This document shows positions 1 to 9,015 of a stretch of DNA of 64,000 nucleotides, piece by piece; within the stretch, counting starts at the first letter, position 1; each line of letters opens with the position of its first letter. Source of the stretch: Bryobacterales bacterium (GTDB lineage Bacteria; Acidobacteriota; Terriglobia; Bryobacterales; Bryobacteraceae). The notes below the pieces were generated by a model, which was given only the letters and a program-made list of their open reading frames with translations, was not told where the DNA came from and ran no database searches. The DNA lies in the NCBI GenBank assembly GCA_016789905.1, contig JAEUQC010000070.1:1-64000 (forward strand). Direction: 5' to 3'. The position numbers and the translations under genes are program-made.

Positions 1-68
1 CCGTTCGACCAAGCCGAAAGGGCCGATTCCTGTTCCGCCGTCAGTTCAATTTTGGGAGCAACGCGCAT
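1..68 (-). CDS. IS630-like transposase, N-terminal fragment (continues beyond window)
   Basis: Reading the minus strand from the ATG at 68 gives 22 codons before the window edge, beginning MRVAPKIELTAEQ. This start resembles the N-terminus of IS630-family transposases, which typically open with MR, a hydrophobic pair, then 'xLTxEQ' ahead of the helix-turn-helix. No terminal inverted repeat could be recognised between 69 and 137, where an IS end would be expected. Only the first few residues are visible, so the family assignment is tentative. An unrelated gene with the same opening remains possible. Confidence 0.45.
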   Translation of the reverse strand, partial: MRVAPKIELTAEQESALSAWSN

Positions 69-137
69 CGCAGTCCAGCACCTCAATTATAGAGACGCCA
101 GATTTCTCTTAACCGTTTCTATTTATGAAGCACTACA

Positions 138-1460
138 CTAGACGAAGCCCAGATTCGTCTGCGCGAAGTTGCCCAGATTCGGGAACACCGTTGCAAGCTG
201 CCCCGGCGTCAAGCCGAACCAAGTCCCCAGCGTCGCCCCGAACTGCTCCGTCGAGATTGCCGGAATCCAAACGCCTCGGTTTCCTGAGTCGTTCGGTCCG
301 CCCAACGCAAAGACGGGGAAATTTCCGTACACTCTCCCTCCCTGCACGGCGCCGCCTACAACAATCTGATTATTCCCCCATCCGTGGTCGGACCCGGTCC
401 CGCTCGGCTGCAAGGAGCGGCCGAACTCGGAAAGGGTAAACGATGTCACTTGATTGGCCACTCCAAGGTCGACCGTCGACTGATGGAAAGCTGCCATGGC
501 GTCCCCCACCTGTGTCAGCAGGTCCCAGTGCGCCCAGCCCTGCGCCCCGTGCGTATCAAACCCGCCCAGCGCGCAGAAAAACACCTGCCGTTTCATGCCC
601 GTTTGGGCCCGCAACTGGATCAGTTTCGCTACCTGCCGCAGTTGCCGGCCCAGCGTCGTGCCGGGAAACACGGTTGCCAGTGGCGGGCTCGCCCCGGTGT
701 CTTTCAGCATCGCATTCAACTGCAAGGCATCTTGCCGTACGCGGTTTGCCGCTTGCACCACCGCCATTCCGCTATCGAATGTCAATAGCTCCTGCAGTGC
801 CGCCTTTCGCGCCTGCGCCGCCGTAGCCGGCCATAGGTCCATTCCGTTGAGCGACAAATCGAAGTCTGGAATCAGACTCGCCGATTGCACCACGCCTCCG
901 GTACAGAACAACGCCGGACCCGACATCGACACCGATGCCGGAAACGTCGCCGCGCCATTTAAGGGGTTCGCAGCGTCGGCCACCCGCCCGGCCCACCCCG
1001 TGCCTCCTCCCGTGTTCGGGAAACCGCTCTGCGTCTGCGACGTCTGGTCGGAGTGCGAAAATAAGTTGGTCGGCAGCGGACCGGTCTTCGCCAGATACTC
1101 GGCCCGCGTCGTGGGCCGCACCAGGTTTCCCATGTTCGCCACCGTCGCCAGCTTTCCTTGCGCCCACAGCGGATGCAGCGCCTTCAGTCCGTCGTTCAGT
1201 CCGAAAGGAGTGCCGTCCACGCTATTCTGCACCGGGAGCAGTTTCGCCGAGTTGTCCGGCAGCGCCAGACCGCCCCGAATCGCCTTGTAGGCGTCGAACT
1301 CGGTCTGGCCCATCGGCACAATCAGGTTGTTCCCGTCGTTGCCTCCCAACAGGAACACGCAGACCAGAGCTTTGTAGTCGCTTGCGCCCGTCTGCGCGTA
1401 GCCGTTCATCGCGCCCAGCGCGCTAAAGCGAAGCAGGTCTCTACGAGTGTATTTGTTCAT
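138..1460 (-). CDS. DUF1501 family exported protein
   Basis: A 440-residue protein of the DUF1501 family (alkaline-phosphatase-like/sulfatase superfamily, function unsettled). The N-terminus has a Tat-like stretch, TRRDLLRFSALGAM, with two adjacent arginines. Family landmarks visible are FLLGGNDGNNLIVP near residue 37, a HSDQ motif in the middle, and a GSDHGWGNNQIVVGG block near the C-terminus. The ATG at 1460 is preceded by AAGGAACC at good spacing. It lies 17 bp downstream of a DUF1800 gene on the same strand, a pairing seen repeatedly in Acidobacteriota and Planctomycetota, so the two are probably co-transcribed and exported together. The substrate is unknown. Confidence 0.88.
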   Translation of the reverse strand: MNKYTRRDLLRFSALGAMNGYAQTGASDYKALVCVFLLGGNDGNNLIVPMGQTEFDAYKAIRGGLALPDNSAKLLPVQNSVDGTPFGLNDGLKALHPLWAQGKLATVANMGNLVRPTTRAEYLAKTGPLPTNLFSHSDQTSQTQSGFPNTGGGTGWAGRVADAANPLNGAATFPASVSMSGPALFCTGGVVQSASLIPDFDLSLNGMDLWPATAAQARKAALQELLTFDSGMAVVQAANRVRQDALQLNAMLKDTGASPPLATVFPGTTLGRQLRQVAKLIQLRAQTGMKRQVFFCALGGFDTHGAQGWAHWDLLTQVGDAMAAFHQSTVDLGVANQVTSFTLSEFGRSLQPSGTGSDHGWGNNQIVVGGAVQGGRVYGNFPVFALGGPNDSGNRGVWIPAISTEQFGATLGTWFGLTPGQLATVFPNLGNFAQTNLGFV

Positions 1461-1477
1461 GATCTTCGGTTCCTTTT

Positions 1478-4039
1478 CTAGTACTGCACCGCATACTGGC
1501 CGGATAGGGTGGCCAAATAGACCGCCGCCTGCACCCGCTGATTGTTGTCGTAGGCGGCTGTCACCGCGTTCGTAATAGCCCCGCGCACGCCGGCCGGCAT
1601 ACGCCCGTAGAAAAACACTCTGTCGATCTCGTCCAACAGCGCCGGTGTATTTCCAGCCAACGCCTGGAGGTTAGATAGGTCCACCGCCAGGTTCCCTCCG
1701 TTCGCCGTCAGTATCTGGTAGACGAAGTTAGCCCGAAGCGTCGCCTCGGTTGGCGTATAGATTTGGAATTCCGGGCCAAATAGTGAGCTCTTCGGCACGC
1801 GATATAGCGGCGAGAACCAGTTAAACACCGATGGCGGCGATAACACCGCCTGTCCCATGTCTACGTAAACGTATGCCATCCCGCTATTTGTGGCAATCGA
1901 CCCGTTCGTCGCCCGCAGGAACGAGGAAATAAAGTAGAGCGGCTCCTTCAGCCGTCCTGAAGTCGCGTCCGGCGTCTCCTGACGCGCCTCACTGTCGGTC
2001 AGAATCGCCCGGACCACCGCCTTCAGGTCTCCGCGCACACCGGCGCCGTTATTGATGAACACGGCGGCGACGCGGCCAATGTAGGCGGGTGACGGGTTGC
2101 TCTTCACCAAACTCCGAACCAGCCTGGTCGCCAGGAACGGCGGCAGATTCGGGTGCTGGAATACGCAATCGATTGTCGCCTCCAAATCTTGTTGGATCGT
2201 CTGGTTCGCCGGCAGCGTACATCCCAGGAAGCTCTTCGCCGTCGTGTCGTGGTATGCCGGCCGTGGCTCCAAGTCCCCGGTGAAGTTCTCCCAGTTCAGC
2301 AGGCCCGCTTGCCCGCCGGGCGCCGTAGCGTAGGTCCATCCGGTCAGCGCCAATGCCACCTGCCGCACCGTTTGCTGGTCGTAGGTGGCGATGGGGATCC
2401 CGTTACCGTCTACTTTCTGGGAACCGTCGTTGTTCAATTCATACAGGCCGATCGTGAACAACTGCATCAACTCCCGCGGATAGTTCTCGTTGGCCGCGCT
2501 GGTCGCCGTAGGCTTCGTCGAATTCGCCAGGTCCAGGTATTTGCCCATGGAGGGGCTCAACGTGATTTCCCGCAACAGGGTCCGGTAGTTACCAAATGCG
2601 TTGCGTTGCATCACCCGCATGGCCGGCAGCATTTCGTTGGCGTAGTTCAACTTACTCAATGAAGTAACTATCAATTGGTCGAGCGCATAAGTGACGCGCT
2701 GCCGCAGTTGGTCCGAAGCATGTACAAACTGGTGCATCTTCCAGTCGCGCAACGCGGCCGTGGAGGCCTGGTCCGGAATCGCCGTTTCCGGCATCGCGAA
2801 TTGTTCGTCAAGCCAGCCGTTGATCCCAATCTGCTGGACCTTCGTCAGGTCAGCCGGTCGCGGCCCAAACGCCGCCTGTTCCAGTAGCCGGCCCGCGCTC
2901 AACAGGCTCACCGCCGGCGGAGGGCCTGTCACGGTGACGCTTGCCGATGCGAAGTTCGCCGGATACACCGTACTCACGCCCCGCACGGTCACCATCTGCG
3001 CCGTCTCAGGCGCCGTATACACACCAGCCGGCGTGATCAACCCGGTGGCCGCGCTCCCTCCGGTAACGCCGTTCACCTGCCAGACGACCGGCACACTCGC
3101 CGCAAACGTCACACTGCCGCCGCTCGATACCGTCGCCGAAGGCGGCGTCACCGTCACCGGCGCCGCGGTCACGGTCACAGTGGCCGTGCCGAACTGCGCC
3201 GCGTTCACTGTGCTCGCGCCCCGCACGGTCACCGTCTGCGCCGTCGCGGGCGCCGTATACACACCAGCCGGCGTTATCAACCCGGTGGCCGAGTTCCCTC
3301 CCGTCACACCGTTCACCTGCCAGACGACCGGCACACTCGCCGTGAATGCGCGCGAAGCCCCGGCCAGCAATGTAGCCGCGGATGGCATCACGGTCACCGA
3401 AGGCGCCGCTACAGTCAGGTTCAACGGCTGACTCGACACCGCTCCTGGCCCTGGCAAAAATACCGTAATCCCCACTGTTCCCGTCGCGGCCACCGCCCCG
3501 CTCGCGCGCAGCGAGGTCGACGACAAATAGACCGTCGTCAAAGGTACCCCATTCATCCGTACCTGCGCGTCCGGATTGAAGTTCGCCCCGTTCAATCGGA
3601 TTTCAAAGCTCCCAACGCCCAACTGCGACGGGGATGAACTCCAAATATAGGGTGTGGGGCGCGTAATTGTCACCGTCGCTTCCCCATACTTGTCGGGAAA
3701 CGCCGTGCTCGTTGCTCGAATCGAAACCACGCTCGGTGTTGGTGCCGTAGCAGGCGCCCGGAATAGCCCCGTGCCCGAAACCGTCCCAATCGTCGCGTTC
3801 CCTCCCGCGATTCCATTCACCGACCACACAACCGTGTTCGGCGACAGCGGAACATACGCGCTGAACTGGCGCGTCGTGCCTATCTCTACACTCGCGGTTT
3901 TGTGATAAACCTCTATCTGGCTGTAGGCAGGCACGCCAAGCGCTAACAGCGCCAATACAGCCGGTATCCATCCCTGTCGTAGCGGCAAAAAGAACCTCCT
4001 GTTCGTGCCGGGCTCTTCCATCGAGTCCGGTCTTTTCAT
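1478..4039 (-). CDS. DUF1800 family exported protein with IPT/Ig-like N-terminal repeats
   Basis: An 853-residue secreted protein. After a signal peptide (about residues 15-41, ending PAYSQ) come Ig-like segments, an IPT/TIG-like domain (about 130-208), and two nearly identical Ig-like repeats (about 210-372) sharing VVWQVNGVTGG and GLITPAGVYTAP. The DUF1800 domain fills the rest, opening with RLLEQAAFGPRPADL and containing NENYPRELMQLFTIGLYELN, a strongly conserved family block. The cluster with DUF1501 downstream suggests joint function at or outside the envelope. The ATG at 4039 lacks a strong Shine-Dalgarno but gives a good signal peptide. The biochemical role of DUF1800 is unknown. Confidence 0.9.
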   Translation of the reverse strand: MKRPDSMEEPGTNRRFFLPLRQGWIPAVLALLALGVPAYSQIEVYHKTASVEIGTTRQFSAYVPLSPNTVVWSVNGIAGGNATIGTVSGTGLFRAPATAPTPSVVSIRATSTAFPDKYGEATVTITRPTPYIWSSSPSQLGVGSFEIRLNGANFNPDAQVRMNGVPLTTVYLSSTSLRASGAVAATGTVGITVFLPGPGAVSSQPLNLTVAAPSVTVMPSAATLLAGASRAFTASVPVVWQVNGVTGGNSATGLITPAGVYTAPATAQTVTVRGASTVNAAQFGTATVTVTAAPVTVTPPSATVSSGGSVTFAASVPVVWQVNGVTGGSAATGLITPAGVYTAPETAQMVTVRGVSTVYPANFASASVTVTGPPPAVSLLSAGRLLEQAAFGPRPADLTKVQQIGINGWLDEQFAMPETAIPDQASTAALRDWKMHQFVHASDQLRQRVTYALDQLIVTSLSKLNYANEMLPAMRVMQRNAFGNYRTLLREITLSPSMGKYLDLANSTKPTATSAANENYPRELMQLFTIGLYELNNDGSQKVDGNGIPIATYDQQTVRQVALALTGWTYATAPGGQAGLLNWENFTGDLEPRPAYHDTTAKSFLGCTLPANQTIQQDLEATIDCVFQHPNLPPFLATRLVRSLVKSNPSPAYIGRVAAVFINNGAGVRGDLKAVVRAILTDSEARQETPDATSGRLKEPLYFISSFLRATNGSIATNSGMAYVYVDMGQAVLSPPSVFNWFSPLYRVPKSSLFGPEFQIYTPTEATLRANFVYQILTANGGNLAVDLSNLQALAGNTPALLDEIDRVFFYGRMPAGVRGAITNAVTAAYDNNQRVQAAVYLATLSGQYAVQY
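2977..3342. repeat. Two near-identical intragenic copies (about 126 bp, offset 240 bp)
   Basis: Segments at about 2977-3102 and 3217-3342 are almost identical and lie 240 bp apart, an exact multiple of three. They encode the paired Ig-like repeats of the DUF1800 protein. Their high DNA identity suggests recent duplication or ongoing gene conversion. Confidence 0.8.
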
Positions 4040-4141
4040 ACCACAATGCGGCTAATCGGGGTCAAGAGAATCAATCTAGGGTTAATCGGGTGCCCGCTAA
4101 GGCAACTCTCATTCAATCGTCTACGAATAAGGATTTAGACC

Positions 4142-5044
4142 ATGGACATACTTCACTATCTCGACGTCGCCATTGGCTTCACTCTCGCCATGATGGTCCT
4201 GGCCACCCTCATCGGCACCACCACCGCCGCCTGGCTCGCGCTCATTCAATCCAAGGTGCGCCAACTCCAGAACGGCCTGCAGCAGGTCCTAAGTGTTCTC
4301 GGTGACACCGTATCCGCCGCCGAGCGCCTCGACATCGCTCACACCCTGCTCCGCGACGACATGATGAATTCCTGGTCCCCGATTCGCCGCCTTGGCCTTG
4401 GCGCCACCGAAGCCGTCGGCCGGGAGGAGTTCGTCATGCTGCTGTTGCGGCGCGCCGGCGCCTGGAAATCGCTTGACAGCGCTATTCAATCCATCACCGG
4501 ACAGCCGCCCGCCGTCACGCTCCGTGCCGTCGAAAAGGCAATACTCGACCAGGAATCTGCCCGCCCCGACGCCCCGGCCAACGTCTGGCGCACACGCGCC
4601 CTCGCCCAGGAGGCGCCGGATCTCGCCGCCCGCCTCTTCGCCCAGTTCGACGACGTGATGACCCGCACCGACGACAACACGGCCTTTTCCGCTAAGTTCG
4701 TCTCCGCCATCCTCACGCTCGCCTTCCTCGTCGTCTACCCCATCAACTCCTTCGACATCTTGGCCCGGCTTATGAATGACGCGGCCATCACCCAATCGCT
4801 CATCGCCAAAGCACAGGACCCTAACCTGCTTAACGAAGTCTTGGCCCAAGGCCTCTTCGGGGACGTCTTTTCCCGCCCGTTCCAACTCACGCCGCCCACC
4901 AACCCCGGCGTCTGGACCACCTTCGTTCTGGTCAGCCTGGGCGCACCATTCTGGCAGGGAGTACTCGACAAACTCCTCGGCCTTCGTTCCAAGATCACCA
5001 CGAAGACCGACCAGGAACGCACCCACCGCGCCACGCAAACTTAA
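4142..5044 (+). CDS. Hypothetical membrane protein with N- and C-terminal membrane segments
   Basis: A 300-residue protein I do not recognise. It opens with one hydrophobic segment (about residues 10-35) followed by a charged, helical stretch (SKVRQLQNGLQQVL). A second hydrophobic segment lies near residue 190 (FVSAILTLAFLVVYPINSF) and a third near the C-terminus (TTFVLVSLGAPFWQGVLDKL). The last resembles a motif at the end of many uncharacterised bacterial membrane proteins. AAGGA sits eight bases before the ATG. Its stop overlaps the stop of the convergent methyltransferase gene at 5041-5044. No function can be inferred. Confidence 0.75.
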   Translation: MDILHYLDVAIGFTLAMMVLATLIGTTTAAWLALIQSKVRQLQNGLQQVLSVLGDTVSAAERLDIAHTLLRDDMMNSWSPIRRLGLGATEAVGREEFVMLLLRRAGAWKSLDSAIQSITGQPPAVTLRAVEKAILDQESARPDAPANVWRTRALAQEAPDLAARLFAQFDDVMTRTDDNTAFSAKFVSAILTLAFLVVYPINSFDILARLMNDAAITQSLIAKAQDPNLLNEVLAQGLFGDVFSRPFQLTPPTNPGVWTTFVLVSLGAPFWQGVLDKLLGLRSKITTKTDQERTHRATQT

Positions 5045-6366
5045 GCCGTCACCTCAATCCCAATGGGCGCCACCACGCGCTTGCCTAGCCGAAGCTGCAG
5101 CGTATGCCCGCCCACGCCGATTTCATCAGGCAGCCTGAAGTTCACCTCAAACCGCGGCGGCAGCGGGTCGGTGCAGAAGAAATCGATGTCCAGCGCCGGC
5201 AACCCGTCTACGAAGGCGCCGAACTCTTCTGGGTCCAGCACCTCTTCCAGCGTCACCTTTACGGCCCGCGATTCGATCCGCGGCCCGCTCATCAGGTTGA
5301 TCCCGTCCGACAATGCCAGTATCCGCGGCACCAGTGCCGGCTGCGGCACAATGCGCACCTTTCCCGGCGGACCGATCTCTTCGCCACGCCAACGCAGTAC
5401 AACCGGTTGCAGCCCCGTTCCCGTTTCCAGCGGCAGCCGCAGGTTCACCTGCGCCATCCCGTCGTACTCGCGCGGGCCAATGTAGGTCAGCCGGCCGCGC
5501 GCGCCGCCTACGTGCACCTCGAAGTTGATCAGGTCACACTCCTCCGGCAGGTTTTCCACCCACAGGGACAGCGCCGCAAAACGGCCCTGCGCCGGAGCTA
5601 CTGGTTCGGAGTTCTGCGCGTTCGTAATCCGCCGGATCACCACCGGACGCTCCGGCTTGCGCACCGTGTCGTACCAGCCGCGCTCCCGCTTCCGTAGCGT
5701 CGTCCACATGTATTGTGTCTGCGTGCCCTCCAGCGACAGCATCTGGAAGTCGTGCGCGCGGCAGAACTCCTCCAACTCCACGGCGCTGATCCTCACGCCG
5801 CTCCACGTGTCGTATCGGGCCGCCGCCGCCGGCAGCCCGTTGATCTGGCATCGCATGTAGCCGCCTGGCTTCAACACCCGCCACGTTTCTTTCAGGTAGC
5901 CCAGCACCACATCCCGGCTCGGGATGTGCTGGAACACGGCGTAGCTGTAGGCAAAGTCGAAGGAGTCGCTGCAGAACATCTCCAGGTTCGAGTTCCGCGC
6001 CACGTGGGCGTGCGCGTGAGGAATGTGCCCCAGCCGTTGCCGGGCCCGCGCCACCATTTCGTCGGAGATATCCACGCCGTGCACCTCGCCGAAGTGCGCC
6101 GCCATTGGCCGCAGCAGCCGCCCCGGCCCGCAGCCAATCTCCAGCGCGCGCCGCGAGCGCGGCTCCACGCCTGCCGGCAGCCGGCGCATCTCCCACTCCA
6201 GCCCGTGCACCACTTCCTGCGCTGTGTCCTGAAACTCCGCGTCGTCCTGGTCGCGCCGCCCAAACGCCACATAATAGTGAGCGTCTTCCTTGGCGCGCGC
6301 GTTCCAGTCTTCGCGCATTTTCGCCACAACACTTTCGGCCATTGTGTTCTCGGTTCGTTCAGCCAT
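5041..6366 (-). CDS. SAM-dependent methyltransferase with C-terminal beta-rich repeats
   Basis: A 441-residue protein. Residues about 1-230 are a class I SAM-dependent methyltransferase: motif I is ALEIGCGPGRLLRPMA, followed by the acidic VHGVDIS motif and FDFAYSYAVFQHIPS. The remaining 200 residues are not methyltransferase. They contain two beta-rich segments (ALSLWVENLPEECDL and the stretch beginning GRLTYIGPREYDG) that recall Ig/TIG-like modules of Solibacter proteins. The gene starts one base after the stop of the beta-helix gene upstream, so the two form an operon. Nearby Wzt-like and beta-helix genes hint at surface glycan modification, but the methyl acceptor is unknown. Confidence 0.82.
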   Translation of the reverse strand: MAERTENTMAESVVAKMREDWNARAKEDAHYYVAFGRRDQDDAEFQDTAQEVVHGLEWEMRRLPAGVEPRSRRALEIGCGPGRLLRPMAAHFGEVHGVDISDEMVARARQRLGHIPHAHAHVARNSNLEMFCSDSFDFAYSYAVFQHIPSRDVVLGYLKETWRVLKPGGYMRCQINGLPAAAARYDTWSGVRISAVELEEFCRAHDFQMLSLEGTQTQYMWTTLRKRERGWYDTVRKPERPVVIRRITNAQNSEPVAPAQGRFAALSLWVENLPEECDLINFEVHVGGARGRLTYIGPREYDGMAQVNLRLPLETGTGLQPVVLRWRGEEIGPPGKVRIVPQPALVPRILALSDGINLMSGPRIESRAVKVTLEEVLDPEEFGAFVDGLPALDIDFFCTDPLPPRFEVNFRLPDEIGVGGHTLQLRLGKRVVAPIGIEVTA

Positions 6367-6367
6367 A

Positions 6368-7609
6368 TCAGTCCGGTTCGTGACGGCAATCGTTGCCGCT
6401 CACTCGATTGTCCTTCGAATGCAATCCGGGCGCGAATCCAATGCACTTGTGATCCATTCGCCAGCCGCGAATTGTATTCCCTTCCACTACGTTCCCGCGC
6501 GTCGTCGCCGGCCGTTCCGCCCGCTTCCCGAAATAGATTCCTGTTCGCAGCAGATCCGGCTCGCCGTCAAAATGGGTGCAGCCCGGCCGTGCCTGGGCCT
6601 CGCTGCAGTGCGCCATATGCAGCCGTACCAGCGTGTTGCGCCGGATCGTATGGCCGGAGCCGATGACAAAAATCCCGCCAAACTGCATCCCTTCGAACCG
6701 GTTGTCCTCCACACGAATCGCCACGGATTGCATATCCGGGTTCGTATTGTTCATAACGATTCCAAAGTGCCCGAAGGCGTGGTTCTGTTTGTTGACGCAC
6801 CGGTTCCCGATCAGTGTTCCATGATGAAACCCATCCAGATCGAAGCACTTTCCGTTGATCTCGGTCATCGTGTTCCGCGAATAGTTCGACGAGTCCACAT
6901 TCCCCGCCGTATCCACCCCCACGGGCGTTCCGCCGCCCTCCACGTCGATCACTTCTTCCGGATACCCCACCCGTGTCATCTCGTTTTCCACCACGTCCAC
7001 GCCCCAGGCGTGGCCCACCTGCACCGCGTCGCGTCCAATCGTATCAAACGTGTTCCGCCGGATCACGCCCGGCCCGTTTCGGGTGTGCATGTAGCGCGAA
7101 TGCGTCCACACACCATTGCCCAGGATTCCTGTGAACTTCGAATCCTCCACCAAGAAATTCGCCGTGCCATCTTCGAACAGGACGCCGCCCGTCGTGTTGT
7201 TCCGCCCCTTCGCGTTGCGCGAGCCTGAATCCTGAAACGTACAACGCGCCACGCGGATCCTGGAAACCCCGCTGGCCAATATGGCGAAGCCGGCAATCTC
7301 ACGAAACGCCGAATCTTCCACCACAACATCCGCCGCCCCAATCACCACCAGCCCATTGCCCGCCGGAAAGTGGTCGGCGAATCGCCGGTCCGATGGCGGC
7401 AGCGCTTGGCCTTGCGCCGCGGTTCCGCGGTTGCCCCGGAACTCGGCCCGCCGCACCACCACCCGGCATGGACCGTCAACGGTTAGCGCATCAAGGGCAA
7501 CGCCCTCCCGCAGAACCTCTTCGCCTCTGGCGCAACGCACAAACTCGCCCGCCAATCCGCAATGGGAGCAAACAGCAAGCAGGGACAGTATCCTGATATC
7601 GATGGCCAT
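6368..7609 (-). CDS. Secreted right-handed parallel beta-helix protein
   Basis: A 413-residue protein with a short signal peptide (about residues 1-20) and repeated beta-helix rungs. Examples are VRRAEFRGNRG, VEDSAFREIAG, VARCTFQDSG, VEDSKFTGILGNGV and IRRNTFDTIGRD, a pattern of V/I-x-x-N-x-F turns typical of PbH1 repeats. Such folds are common in polysaccharide lyases, epimerases and surface adhesins; no catalytic signature is evident. The ATG at 7609 lies in an 8-bp palindrome, ATGGCCAT, that also supplies the start codon of the divergent ABC-like gene. Only a weak GGAAA precedes it. It is the first gene of an operon with the methyltransferase. Confidence 0.83.
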   Translation of the reverse strand: MAIDIRILSLLAVCSHCGLAGEFVRCARGEEVLREGVALDALTVDGPCRVVVRRAEFRGNRGTAAQGQALPPSDRRFADHFPAGNGLVVIGAADVVVEDSAFREIAGFAILASGVSRIRVARCTFQDSGSRNAKGRNNTTGGVLFEDGTANFLVEDSKFTGILGNGVWTHSRYMHTRNGPGVIRRNTFDTIGRDAVQVGHAWGVDVVENEMTRVGYPEEVIDVEGGGTPVGVDTAGNVDSSNYSRNTMTEINGKCFDLDGFHHGTLIGNRCVNKQNHAFGHFGIVMNNTNPDMQSVAIRVEDNRFEGMQFGGIFVIGSGHTIRRNTLVRLHMAHCSEAQARPGCTHFDGEPDLLRTGIYFGKRAERPATTRGNVVEGNTIRGWRMDHKCIGFAPGLHSKDNRVSGNDCRHEPD

Positions 7610-8537
7610 TCATTTCCGCGAGGCGTCGCACGCCCCGTTACAACAGGTTACCGTCTCCGCTCCCGATGGCGCGCTCATCGGTGTCATTGGGGAGGAAGCA
7701 AGCGGCGTTCATCAACTGCTCCGTCTCGCCGCGGGTCTCGACGCGCCACAGTCCGGCGAAGTTCGTTTCGATACCGCCGCCCGCTACCTCGGCCCCCTCG
7801 ATCCCATTCAACTCTCGCCCGTTTCCACCCTTGCACTCGACCATACGCTCGCGCATGCTGATGCCCTCGTCCGCGCCCGCGCCATCACCGGCATAGAGCG
7901 TCTGCGCAAGACCGGTGCCACCATTCTCATCGCTTCCCACGATCTGGAAATGCTCCATCACACCGTTGACGAAGTTTGGTGGATCAACGATGGCCGACTC
8001 TTCGCCAAGGGCGATCCGCGGGAGGTGACGGCCCGGTACCTGCAGCACATCGCCTCTCGGCAGCGCGCCTGGGGAGAGCACCTGGCGGCGCCGCTCGCGC
8101 CCTCCCTTCGCCGCGGCGATGGCCGCGCGCAGATCGTTTCCATTGAGACTCTTGGCGCCAATGGCCTGCCGACGCTGGTGATTCAGAGCGGCGAATCGAT
8201 GGCCGTTCGCATTACCGTCCGGTTTGACGCACAGGTGGACAACCCCGTCGTCGGCATGATGATCCGCACCCGCATTGGCTCGGAGGTCTACGGCACCAAC
8301 ACGGAGTTGGAGCGTTACCCCTTCGGCCCGATCGCGGCGAATCAGACAATTCGAGTTACCTTTCGTTTCGCCTGTCACCTTTGCCCGCAGGAATACACGA
8401 TCACCGCCGCCTCTCACGACGCCAACGGCGTCTGGCACGACTGGATGGAGGACGCCCTGGCCTTCTCCGTCGCCGACTCGCGCTATACCGCTGGCGTCGC
8501 GAACCTTCGTGCCGGCGTCGTGGCGGAGCGACTGTAG
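7602..8537 (+). CDS. Degenerate Wzt-like ABC ATPase with Wzt C-terminal domain
   Basis: A 311-residue protein shaped like the ATPase of O-antigen/polysaccharide ABC-2 exporters (Wzt). The core is eroded. The P-loop reads GVIGEEASGVHQLL where GxxGxGKST is expected, so the lysine is lost. The helical subdomain, Q-loop and LSGGQ signature are absent. The Walker B region reads LALDHTLAHAD, keeping the Asp but with His in place of the catalytic Glu. The switch histidine (IASHD) remains. Residues about 160-311 match a Wzt C-terminal glycan-binding domain (GSEVYGTNTELERYPFG). ATP hydrolysis is unlikely, so a glycan-binding or regulatory role is possible. No exporter permease is in the window. The ATG has no well-placed Shine-Dalgarno. 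Confidence 0.72.
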   Translation: MAIHFREASHAPLQQVTVSAPDGALIGVIGEEASGVHQLLRLAAGLDAPQSGEVRFDTAARYLGPLDPIQLSPVSTLALDHTLAHADALVRARAITGIERLRKTGATILIASHDLEMLHHTVDEVWWINDGRLFAKGDPREVTARYLQHIASRQRAWGEHLAAPLAPSLRRGDGRAQIVSIETLGANGLPTLVIQSGESMAVRITVRFDAQVDNPVVGMMIRTRIGSEVYGTNTELERYPFGPIAANQTIRVTFRFACHLCPQEYTITAASHDANGVWHDWMEDALAFSVADSRYTAGVANLRAGVVAERL

Positions 8538-8673
8538 CCGGTAAGCGCGCACTTAGCAACAAACAACGTTCCCGGACCGGCCGCTCGCCCGCCGGACCTT
8601 TGTGTCGGTACCGCCAGACAGGCCCCGGAAGCCATCCAGTAATGGTCCTTCGTCCGAGGGACAATACGGCTGA

Positions 8674-9015
8674 CTACGCTGGTCGCATTACGCGGTTGAC
8701 GGCCGCCGCCAATTGTTCCCATTTGGATCGTTCCGTGGCCAGCCGTTGACGGCCCGATGGCGTCAGCTTGTAGTAACGAGCCTGCCGGTTGGTCGAAGAA
8801 ACCTGCCACTTGGCGGCCACGTAGCCGTCGCGCTCCAATCGCCGCAACGCGGGATACAGCGATCCGTGATCCACCGCCAGAACATCCTCAGACTCCCGCT
8901 CAATCGCGCGGGCGATCTCGTAGCCGTTCGCCGGACCGGCAACAAGCGTGCGAAGCACCATCATATCGAGTGTGCCCTGCAACAAGTCCAGCTTGCCATC
9001 GGCCTTCTTGTCCAT
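8674..9015 (-). CDS. PadR family transcriptional regulator (acidobacterial type)
   Basis: A 113-residue winged-helix regulator. It has LLQGTLDMMVLRTL near the start, NGYEIARAIERES, and the PadR hallmark DHGSLYPALRRLERDGYVAAKW, then YYKLTPSGRQRL. The ATG at 9015 (MDKKADGKLDL) is chosen because homologues begin with about nine residues before LLQGTLD. It is divergent from the frameshifted ADOP permease at 9419, with an inverted repeat in between. In Acidobacteriota such PadR proteins usually accompany an ADOP permease and probably repress it. The effector is unknown. Confidence 0.92.
   Translation of the reverse strand: MDKKADGKLDLLQGTLDMMVLRTLVAGPANGYEIARAIERESEDVLAVDHGSLYPALRRLERDGYVAAKWQVSSTNRQARYYKLTPSGRQRLATERSKWEQLAAAVNRVMRPA

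Noticed and set aside
8560..8625. Possible terminator between the convergent Wzt-like and PadR genes
   Set aside because: GGACCGGC and GCCGGACC are not complementary to each other and no T-run follows.
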